47,977 nucleotides of DNA from Pseudobdellovibrionaceae bacterium. GTDB lineage: Bacteria; Bdellovibrionota; Bdellovibrionia; Bdellovibrionales; Bdellovibrionaceae. A model generated the notes under the pieces. The model made no database searches and was not told where the DNA came from. It was given only the letters and a program-made list of their open reading frames with translations. Position numbers and translations under genes: made by a program. The stretch is from contig JAEUWH010000051.1 of the NCBI GenBank assembly GCA_016785955.1, positions 1 through 47,977 of the forward strand. Reading direction: 5' to 3'. Below, in pieces: positions 41,280 to 47,977 of this stretch (within the stretch, counting starts at the first letter, position 1; every line of letters starts with the position of its first letter).

Positions 41280-44269
41280 GTAAGAATATTCTGATCCGTG
41301 CGGGGGCGGGTGCTGGTAAAACGACGCGCTTAATTGAAGAAGTGTATGGTTATTTTTTAGCCCATAAGAGTTCAAAGTCCATATGGCCTCGTGTTGTACT
41401 GACTACGTTTTCAAACAAGGCAACGCAAGAAATTAATGAGCGTCTTTTAAAGAAAGCTATTGAGACGAATGATGTAGATTTTTTTTCGTTTATTAACTCT
41501 AAAGCTCATTTACTGGTATCGACAATTCACGGTGTCTTGCACCAGTTTATAAGTAAGAACCAGTCTGAATTTGGACTGACAAAGGATTTTAAAGTGGCTA
41601 ATGACGCCGACATTTCACGGCGTCAGCAAAAAATATTTCGCAGTATGGTTCACGCGGACTCCCACGCCGCACTTCTACTGGATATGTTCTCATTGTCCGA
41701 ACTGTATTCATTGGTAACTAACTATCGTTATTTTAAGCTGACAGAGGGGGTTCTGCAGCCATTCAGTGTGACGGCATTTAGAGACTATCTAAATCAACAA
41801 CGCGAAGATATTTTATCTGAATTTAGGCAATCTTATATAGTGTTGATACAATCTAAATTGACGGATTCGTGGAGTAATGCCATTCAAAATTTTCCTCGAC
41901 TGGAACAAGACAACTTGCAGAATTTGCAAGAATTAGTTTATTGGGAGGAAACACTGGCTCGTTTGCCTGTGGTTGCCAAAAAGGCCGAAGCAGATTTGGT
42001 GTTGGCCCAAGCGGGATTCGTTTCGGCCGTAAAAAAGCTACGGGAATTTAAACTGCGTAATTATCATGAAGATTTTTTAAGTACATTTCAATTTTTGCAG
42101 TTGTCTTTTCAAGAGCTGGCCGATCGCTATTTGATCCAAGTAGAGAAAGACCGGCGACAAACGCAAGAGATTTCTATCTCGGATATCGAGACATTGTGTT
42201 TTCAGATTTTATCAGAAAAATCTTTTTTATTTGATGAGTATTCTAAGAATTGGGATTTTTGGATGATTGACGAATTTCAGGATACGAGTCCCATTCAAAT
42301 TTCATTGCTGAATGGTTTGATTGGTCAATCCAGAGTTTTCTTTGTCGGTGACCCACAGCAAAGTATTTATTACTTTCGAGGATCAGACTCGCGTGTTTTT
42401 GAGGGTAAAATGGGCGAGTTGCGGACCACTGGGCACGTTGAGGTCTTGGATAACAATTATCGTTCCCACTTGGGGGTACTCAGTTTTATTAACGAGTTTT
42501 TCTCTCGGCAGTACTCACAATTCCAAAAAATGATTCCAACGAAGCCGGCTGTGAATTTGGATCAAGACGTTCGTGTTTTTGAAATGACAGAAAAAAGCGA
42601 GTTTTCAGTTTTAACAGCTCGGCAAATAGCAAAGTTTATCGCGGATGCTCCAGATACTAAGTTAGAGGACATCGTTATTCTTTCGCGAACGAATAGAGAT
42701 TTAGAAAATTTGGCCATAGAGCTTGAGGCCCTGGGCGTACCTCATTATGTTCATAGCCAAGGTCAATTTTTTAAACAAAGAGAAGTTTTGGATGTGATGT
42801 TTTTCGTGCGCTTTTTGATTCGTCCTGACGATGCAAGTAATTTGGCATATTTGTTAAGGTCTCCGGCCATCGGGATGGTATCTGATGAAATTAAGCGTGT
42901 TTTAAAGGACTTTATCTCGTGGCAGGCATTGCTGGCCGGTAGAGATTTGCATAGTCCTAAAGTCAGCTCAGACATTCAGAAACTAGATGGTTATTTAAAG
43001 AAATGTCATGAGATTGGGCTTGTGGAAACGGCGCAGCTTTTCTGGGTTAATGAAGGTGCTTTTGTGTTGAACTATGTGGTCGATTCTTCGGGGAAAAAGG
43101 AATCTAATATCTGGAAGTTTTTTTATTGGCTACGGCGCCAGCTGACAAATGGTATGGATAATTTTTTGCTACAAATGGAATCGATTCTGGATCCAAATAA
43201 AAATGACGAGTACGAGGAAAGTGAAACTCAGGCGATTATCGAACCTAAAAAAATTCAAATGATGACAATTCATGCATCGAAGGGATTGCAATTTGCTCAC
43301 GTGATAGTGATCGGATTACATAATTCTTCTCGAACAAGGACACGTTGGTCGCTTGATGTGGATCCGGAAACTAAAGAGTATTCTATTTTTATTAAGAATA
43401 AAGCTAAAGATGACAAAATTCGAAGCCCGATTCACTGGAGACAATGGGCCATTCAAAAAGAACGTGAGTCGGAGGAGTTTGAGCGGTTGCTTTATGTGGC
43501 ATTGACTCGGGCAAAACAAAAAATTTCTTTATTTACGGGACGTAAATTTTCAGAGACGACGTGGTCCCAACAATTAAGCGATTTTTATAATCAGTATTTG
43601 ATGAATGAAACCGCGATGAGTTTTAGAATGGGATGGGAAACCATTGACTTGGCAATATTGCCAGAAGTCTTTTTTGATAAAACAGGTGATGAACCGAGCG
43701 CAGCCCCCAGAGATAAAACTCCGAAATATTTTTTCGATATGCTAGAGTCATTTTTACAGGGAAAGGAAACTGTTGGGCCATTGTCTTTCAGCTCGTCTCG
43801 TGGTCCACGGCAATCAACGTTGAATCAGGTTATTATTTCGCAAAAAGGTATAGAGACTCATCATAGACGAGAGAAGGGCTATGTGGATTTTTCATATTAT
43901 CCCGATTTAAATTTGGCAAACTCATGGGCTGAAATTTTTCAGCAAGGATTTCGTGAGTATCGTTTTACATTTCAGTTTGGTCAGTTTCAAATTGCGGGAT
44001 CGATGGATTTTGTTTATTTCATGAGCGAACGGATCGTGATTATTGACTACAAATCGGGACGTTCGACTCATAGCGAACTTTATATTGAGCAGCTTAAGTT
44101 CTATGCTCAGTGTTTGATGCACATAAAGAAACTCAGTTTTTCGACAAAGTTTGCTTTAGTTATAGATTATGTTGATCAGAAAAAAGTGGAACACTTTTCA
44201 TACACCCCTGTCGAAACAAACCCGTATTTTGACAAATTTATATTGGATCGAGAGCTTGAGAAAATTTAG
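41258..44269 (+). CDS. addA: AddA-like UvrD-family helicase-nuclease
   Basis: The 1003-residue protein has all helicase motifs: Walker A GAGAGKTT (16-23), Walker B IDEFQDTS (Asp338-Glu339), GDPQQSIYYFRGSD, TIHASKGLQ and LYVALTRAK. The C-terminal nuclease keeps AGSMDFVYF, IIDYKSGR (Asp930, Lys932) and EQLKFYAQ. AddAB unwinds and resects double-strand ends until a Chi site. It is about 200 residues shorter than many AddA proteins. GGAGG lies 5 bases before the ATG at 41258, so that start is preferred over the ATG at 41246. No clear terminator follows. Confidence 0.93.
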   Translation: MPSPSPVSKNILIRAGAGAGKTTRLIEEVYGYFLAHKSSKSIWPRVVLTTFSNKATQEINERLLKKAIETNDVDFFSFINSKAHLLVSTIHGVLHQFISKNQSEFGLTKDFKVANDADISRRQQKIFRSMVHADSHAALLLDMFSLSELYSLVTNYRYFKLTEGVLQPFSVTAFRDYLNQQREDILSEFRQSYIVLIQSKLTDSWSNAIQNFPRLEQDNLQNLQELVYWEETLARLPVVAKKAEADLVLAQAGFVSAVKKLREFKLRNYHEDFLSTFQFLQLSFQELADRYLIQVEKDRRQTQEISISDIETLCFQILSEKSFLFDEYSKNWDFWMIDEFQDTSPIQISLLNGLIGQSRVFFVGDPQQSIYYFRGSDSRVFEGKMGELRTTGHVEVLDNNYRSHLGVLSFINEFFSRQYSQFQKMIPTKPAVNLDQDVRVFEMTEKSEFSVLTARQIAKFIADAPDTKLEDIVILSRTNRDLENLAIELEALGVPHYVHSQGQFFKQREVLDVMFFVRFLIRPDDASNLAYLLRSPAIGMVSDEIKRVLKDFISWQALLAGRDLHSPKVSSDIQKLDGYLKKCHEIGLVETAQLFWVNEGAFVLNYVVDSSGKKESNIWKFFYWLRRQLTNGMDNFLLQMESILDPNKNDEYEESETQAIIEPKKIQMMTIHASKGLQFAHVIVIGLHNSSRTRTRWSLDVDPETKEYSIFIKNKAKDDKIRSPIHWRQWAIQKERESEEFERLLYVALTRAKQKISLFTGRKFSETTWSQQLSDFYNQYLMNETAMSFRMGWETIDLAILPEVFFDKTGDEPSAAPRDKTPKYFFDMLESFLQGKETVGPLSFSSSRGPRQSTLNQVIISQKGIETHHRREKGYVDFSYYPDLNLANSWAEIFQQGFREYRFTFQFGQFQIAGSMDFVYFMSERIVIIDYKSGRSTHSELYIEQLKFYAQCLMHIKKLSFSTKFALVIDYVDQKKVEHFSYTPVETNPYFDKFILDRELEKI

Positions 44270-44558
44270 CACAGATTGGTGCGGTGATCGACTTGAATCA
44301 TAGAATCATAGACCCGTGTTGAACCACGGTAAATAGATACCCACGTGTTGAATCACGGTAAATAGACACCAAGGAGCTGTAAGTCATTTTTTGGCACTAC
44401 TTATGAATGGTCTTCCTTTGCTTTGTTTCATGTGTAAATAGAAGATTTTTGTGCAAGAAAGAGTCGCAATTTTGGGCCTTCTGTCAACTATGTCAGCAAT
44501 CTGTGATGTCGTTTTCTGCGTTAAAGTCTTGTCGTAAAACTCATAAGATTGGTTCAGA
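44270..44558. other. Gap with a tandem repeat, no gene
   Basis: The gap holds the two-copy 27-bp repeat and AATCATAG twice (near 44297-44312). Otherwise it shows no gene, ribosome site or terminator that I can support. It separates addA from the kinase-like gene. Confidence 0.5.
44315..44370. repeat. Two tandem copies of a 27-bp repeat
   Basis: Copies at 44315-44341 and 44344-44370 differ at 2 of 27 bases and start 29 bases apart. Each contains CGTGTTGAA, then CACGGTAAATAGA; CGTG and CACG can pair, in the second copy fully. Two copies with a 2-base gap do not make a CRISPR array. It could be an operator pair or the worn end of an insertion sequence. Confidence 0.8.
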
Positions 44559-45809
44559 ATGCAATTACGTCTAATTCAGATCATTTTTTTTATATTTGTG
44601 TTCGGTGCCTATGCTGAAAAAGGCGAGCAATGCTTAAGATACTACAGCATGGCTCACGAGCCCCTCACTTTTAAACAGAAAATAAATCAAACGATAAAAA
44701 AACTATCATTTAAAGATTATGACCACAATTATTATCAAATTGTTTCAGCATTAGAAAAAAATGATCAAGTTCAGCTTCCCAGTGGTCAAGTTTTTACTCT
44801 TTTTGAGTATCTTGGTGGATCGGACATGACCCGAGTATTTGACATTGGTGAAGGTAAAGTTCTTCGTCTTTCAAAACTTAAAGATAAATCAATGGCGAAA
44901 GATTCTTTAGTTGGCTATATGAATTTGTACAAAGAGTTGAAAAGAGAAGGGGTTTCGGTGGCCGAGGTGGATATGGTTCTTTCTGAACTTCCCTATGCCA
45001 TTGTCGTTAAACGATACGAATTTAAGTTTTATGGTCATGATTTTATGAGTTTTGAAGAAGCCGGCTGGCCCGAATATATCCCTTACGAAATGCGCGAGCG
45101 GGCGAAGAAAAATTTCTACCAGTTCATGGTCTCTACTTGGCGATATCAAGATATTAGTGATGTCGTTCCCAGACAATTGGGATTTGATGGCGAGTCTTGG
45201 GTGCTATTTGATTTCTATGGATTTAGTAGCCCTTTCCATCAACCGCTCAGAAACTTTGAGCAGCAAGATACGGTCATGCACAGTCGTAACCAAGAGGATC
45301 CCGATTCTTATGATCGGTATCAAATACAATTTCTTTCACCCGAAGTGGAAGAGCGTTCACGAAAGATAGTAAACAACTATCGGAAAAAAATAAGAAAAAA
45401 GGCCATTTGGTATGAGCGCTCGGCTTTTATAACATCAAATTATGGAGAATTTATTGATCGCGTGACGCCGTATCCTCTGCCTAAAGGATTTACAAGAGAA
45501 GTTAAAACTGGGCATTCTTATTTTCGCAGGGACTTTAGAGGGTTTTTTCCACGTAACGAAAATGCTCTTTCTATAGAAATAGAAAAACCTTCCGGTATGG
45601 ATTCAATTTGGACTTCCTATAACGGAAACGTCAATAAAATGTTTAAAGTAAAAATTTTTATTCTTAAGTCAGATGTAAATGCAGAAGGCTTTCAGGTGAT
45701 TCAAAATAAAATCAAAAAACTTAGGAAGAATAATAGAATATATATTTCTGGCTCTGATTTCATAGTTGTTTTTGATTCTAAAGACAAAAAGCTTTTTGAA
45801 AAAAATTAG
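44559..45809 (+). CDS. Exported protein-kinase-like protein
   Basis: The 416-residue protein has a signal peptide (cleavage after GAYA, 19). Residues 77-105 resemble the kinase beta1-beta3 region: a Gly-rich LGGSDMTRVF, then GEGKVLRL, where the usual Lys is Arg103. VVKRYEF (149-155) fits a hinge. DVVPRQLGFDGESWVLFDF (201-219) resembles a catalytic loop and DFG, with Asp201 and Asp218 in place. The HRD and Asn are degenerate, so it may be a pseudokinase or an atypical one. The C-terminal 200 residues are basic. The ATG has no good ribosome site. A metallopeptidase gene starts 33 bases later on the same strand. The kinase fold is inferred by eye. Confidence 0.65.
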   Translation: MQLRLIQIIFFIFVFGAYAEKGEQCLRYYSMAHEPLTFKQKINQTIKKLSFKDYDHNYYQIVSALEKNDQVQLPSGQVFTLFEYLGGSDMTRVFDIGEGKVLRLSKLKDKSMAKDSLVGYMNLYKELKREGVSVAEVDMVLSELPYAIVVKRYEFKFYGHDFMSFEEAGWPEYIPYEMRERAKKNFYQFMVSTWRYQDISDVVPRQLGFDGESWVLFDFYGFSSPFHQPLRNFEQQDTVMHSRNQEDPDSYDRYQIQFLSPEVEERSRKIVNNYRKKIRKKAIWYERSAFITSNYGEFIDRVTPYPLPKGFTREVKTGHSYFRRDFRGFFPRNENALSIEIEKPSGMDSIWTSYNGNVNKMFKVKIFILKSDVNAEGFQVIQNKIKKLRKNNRIYISGSDFIVVFDSKDKKLFEKN

Positions 45810-45842
45810 AAGATAACCGATGTCACGTCCTGGAGGTCCGAA

Positions 45843-46661
45843 ATGAAAATACTTTTTATCACCGTCGTTTCGGTGCTATTTATGTGCAAGTTGGCATTAA
45901 GTATGGGATTGCCTGCGGTTTCAAAATCAAATTTAGTTAATGATACAGTCTATGAAAACGGACGCAATTTTTGTGAGATGGGACGGTATCTTTGCGAAAA
46001 AATGACTGGGAATTCTGTTTGCCGAATGAGTAGTGACCTTTCGTATAGTGAAAAAATTGACAGCATTTATGATTGGTATAAAAAGTTTCTAGCAAGTGAC
46101 GAAGCGCTCTCGCTTTGCTGTAAGGACAATCAGGCTTGTTCGAAATACTTACAAAGTGTTCCTCTTGTGATCTCTCGAGATCCGGTCGTTCGTCAAATGC
46201 TAGCTGGATATAGTTTTTTTAATACTCAGCTTCTTCTTTCTGACATAGCCGTCATGAGATGCACCAGCCTGGAATGCATACAAGAAATTATACTTCACGA
46301 AATGGGTCATGCGTGCCAGGCCGCTGCTTTCGAATCTCAAAAAAATATTATTTCAAAAAATTGGAATCGTTTGCAAAGAGTTATAAGAGTTACAGGTGGT
46401 GGACTTTTGACTTCAGGAACGGCCGGTTACAGCGCAAGTATTGGGCCAAAAAGATTAGCGTGTATACAGCTTGCTTTAAAGAAGGCCGGCGAAGGTCGAG
46501 AGCACAATGAAATGAGTTGGCTCAGAGAGGCCCTTGCGGATGCGATTTTTGCACCAATGAAAAAATCTCCTATTTATTGGAGGCAAAGTTGTTCTGTACC
46601 CGCGGACGATCTGCATGCGGATCGAGGCGATTATCTTCATTGCTTATTTATCAAAGATTAG
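45843..46661 (+). CDS. Exported HExxH zinc metallopeptidase (gluzincin-like)
   Basis: The 272-residue protein has a signal peptide (ending ALS, near 20) and then a Cys-rich region. The zinc site is ILHEMGHACQ (His152, Glu153, His156). WLREALADA (226-234) gives Glu229 as the likely third ligand and Asp233, the pattern of gluzincins. Eleven or so Cys in the mature part suggest disulfides. GGAGG lies 6 bases before the ATG, so expression should be strong. Substrate is unknown. It is paired with the kinase-like gene and ends near a strong terminator, so the two form one unit. Confidence 0.8.
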   Translation: MKILFITVVSVLFMCKLALSMGLPAVSKSNLVNDTVYENGRNFCEMGRYLCEKMTGNSVCRMSSDLSYSEKIDSIYDWYKKFLASDEALSLCCKDNQACSKYLQSVPLVISRDPVVRQMLAGYSFFNTQLLLSDIAVMRCTSLECIQEIILHEMGHACQAAAFESQKNIISKNWNRLQRVIRVTGGGLLTSGTAGYSASIGPKRLACIQLALKKAGEGREHNEMSWLREALADAIFAPMKKSPIYWRQSCSVPADDLHADRGDYLHCLFIKD

Positions 46662-46684
46662 AATTAGGTAATGAAATGGAGCCG

Positions 46685-46734
46685 ATATTTTGGATCAGTC
46701 GGCGTTGTCGTGCCTGATCCAAAATATTTTTTTT
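46685..46734 (+). terminator. Strong terminator after the metallopeptidase gene
   Basis: ATATTTTGGATCAG pairs perfectly with CTGATCCAAAATAT over 14 bp around a 15-base loop, followed by seven T. It abuts the stop of the converging gene, for which no T-tract is present on that strand. Confidence 0.92.
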
Positions 46735-47704
46735 AAAAGATGTAGTTAGTTGAAATGAATAGAGTAGAAGAGTTGTCATCAATCAGGCGGATTTCTATTT
46801 CTTCTTGGTTCGGCGATAAGACGCTGCCCGAGTTAGAATGTCCCGCTGAAAAAGAGAGCTGATTATTGACATTCCAAGAGACAGATTGCAGATGGAAAAA
46901 CGCTTCAGACATGTTGCCGGAATAATTCCAAGCATTAATATGTCTAAAAAGCAGAGTTGCTCCGAATTGTTTGTATTCCCATCCCGTGCTGATTTGCTGG
47001 TTAGATGTGTAGGACGTGTTGATATAATTATTAAGGGCTGTTTCGTAACGATGAAAATATTTTTGCATAGAAATACTGCCCGCAGTGCTTAACATACCTG
47101 AGGCCACGCCATTTTGGTTTGAAAGAGCCGCGCCGCCGCCCAATCCAAAATTCAACTGCTGCCGTTGGCGGGAGTCTTTAGACAAAGGAACGGTAGAGGT
47201 TAGGTATGGACTGAAATTCAGATTAGAAGAAACTTTTTTTTTAAGAAAATAAAGGCTTAAGAGTAAATCAGAGAGATCATTCTGAAGATTATTTTTCATG
47301 TGAGAATTATATGATAGGACGCCCTTTAAACTGATGCTGTTTCCAAATTTAAATGATGGTTCCATGCTGAAAGAATAGGCTCGACTATCTGTATCTTTTT
47401 GAGAACCGTCAGAGACGGCTTTTTGAGTGGTGCTCAGACCAAAATTCAATTGCCAATTTTTTGTAACTTCGCCGGTATGGAATTTGATTTGTTTACTTAG
47501 AGATCCAGAATTACGATCCTCCAAAAATTTTTTCTGCTTCATTTTGGTTGAATTGAAACCCATGCTATTAGCACGGGTTAAAGTGTATGCGGAGGCCATG
47601 TGATTAGCTAGGAAGACAAACAAAAAAAGCAAAATGGAAAACGACAAAATATCGCGAGTGAAAAAGTCTATAATGTCATTTAGTTTTCTAATAATCAAAG
47701 CCAT
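46733..47704 (-). CDS. Probable outer-membrane beta-barrel protein
   Basis: The 323-residue protein has a long N-terminal region with an uncleaved-looking or signal helix (about 19-40, ending MASA). The rest is alternating strands rich in Ser, Asn, Thr and aromatic residues (WQLNFGLS, ISLKGVLSYNS, QLNFGLGGGAAL), ending in TNYIF with a C-terminal Phe, as in outer-membrane barrels. No ribosome site is seen at the ATG; the start is uncertain. It converges on the metallopeptidase gene. No known family was recognised. Confidence 0.7.
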   Translation of the reverse strand: MALIIRKLNDIIDFFTRDILSFSILLFLFVFLANHMASAYTLTRANSMGFNSTKMKQKKFLEDRNSGSLSKQIKFHTGEVTKNWQLNFGLSTTQKAVSDGSQKDTDSRAYSFSMEPSFKFGNSISLKGVLSYNSHMKNNLQNDLSDLLLSLYFLKKKVSSNLNFSPYLTSTVPLSKDSRQRQQLNFGLGGGAALSNQNGVASGMLSTAGSISMQKYFHRYETALNNYINTSYTSNQQISTGWEYKQFGATLLFRHINAWNYSGNMSEAFFHLQSVSWNVNNQLSFSAGHSNSGSVLSPNQEEIEIRLIDDNSSTLFISTNYIF

Positions 47705-47925
47705 GTAAACTAATTTTGCAGTGTCTATGCCATATTCGAATGCTCTTTGTCTGTTTATTTGGTTATGACTAAGTAAAACTGATTACAGAGCTTTAAAAAA
47801 GTTAAACAGTGTACTGGATTTAGACACACCCGTATACCCCAAATTTTTCCTATAAAAAATAGTTTTAGCTCTGGACGCTGCAATTAAGTAGTTGACGCTG
47901 CACTCAAATATCCGAGTATTGACAT
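47705..47925. other. Divergent gap at the right edge
   Basis: AT-rich gap with no gene. It includes GACGCTGCA twice, at 47874-47882 and 47894-47902, 20 bases apart, or about two helical turns. This may be an operator or part of an insertion sequence end. Confidence 0.45.
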
Positions 47926-47977
47926 ATGAAAAAGATGTCAAAAGAAGAAGTCAAACATATCCTCTGGGAATCCGGAA
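47926..47977 (+). CDS. Start of a gene cut by the window edge
   Basis: An ATG opens a frame with 17 codons, MKKMSKEEVKHILWESG, to the window end. The EEVKHILWESG pattern resembles the first helix of small helix-turn-helix proteins of insertion sequences (TnpA/OrfA), but so little sequence supports no firm call. The ribosome site is weak (CGAG). Confidence 0.35.
   Translation, partial: MKKMSKEEVKHILWESG

Noticed and set aside
44315..44370. CRISPR array
   Set aside because: Only two copies with a 2-base gap, so there is no spacer, and no cas gene is present.

Overview
The window looks like chromosomal DNA of a Bdellovibrio-like delta-type Gram-negative (Bdellovibrionota). This is an inference from three things: many lipoproteins and signal-peptide proteins, including one with an FQNC lipobox; a giant VWA lipoprotein; and a full set of ordinary Gram-negative housekeeping genes. 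No 16S rRNA is present to prove it. Coding density is high, genes lie in long co-directional runs, and there is no complete mobile element.

Layout. 1-1.03 kb: tRNA-Leu(UAG) with the N-terminal part of a tyrosine integrase just 3' of it, the scar of an integrated element. 1.1-2.8 kb: gcvT-gcvH of the glycine cleavage system. 3.2-7.6 kb: a 1480-residue lipoprotein with a VWA domain and internal repeats. 7.7-11.9 kb: arginine genes, argF-argR facing argG-argH across an AT-rich operator region. 11.9-16.2 kb: small exported proteins, a subtilisin-like protease and a zinc carboxypeptidase. 16.4-24.6 kb: a long minus-strand run tldD, tldE, a Lys-rich coiled-coil protein, gcvP, a glycosyltransferase 9 and an Rsm22-type ribosome-assembly protein. 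24.7-27.5 kb: an EpmA-like EF-P lysylation enzyme with an extra N-terminal region, a lytic-transglycosylase-like lipoprotein and adk. 27.6-34.4 kb: minus-strand run of a dual cyclic-nucleotide-binding-domain protein, gdhA, pyrD, a Nudix hydrolase, two glycosyltransferase-like proteins and an IHF/HU subunit. 34.5-38.4 kb: two lipoproteins alternating with two FadL/PorV-like outer-membrane barrels. 38.5-44.3 kb: addB-addA helicase-nuclease. 44.3-47.7 kb: a short tandem repeat, an exported protein-kinase-like protein paired with an exported HExxH metallopeptidase, and an outer-membrane-like protein. 47.9 kb: start of a further gene cut by the window edge.

How the parts fit. Amino-acid metabolism is prominent: glycine cleavage, the last three steps of arginine synthesis with their repressor, and glutamate dehydrogenase. 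Most of the unusual content is exported: the giant VWA lipoprotein, the paralogous lipoprotein/barrel set and the kinase-like/metallopeptidase pair. These are the best places to look for something undescribed. Sites and starts were read by eye; no alignment, folding or structure prediction was run.
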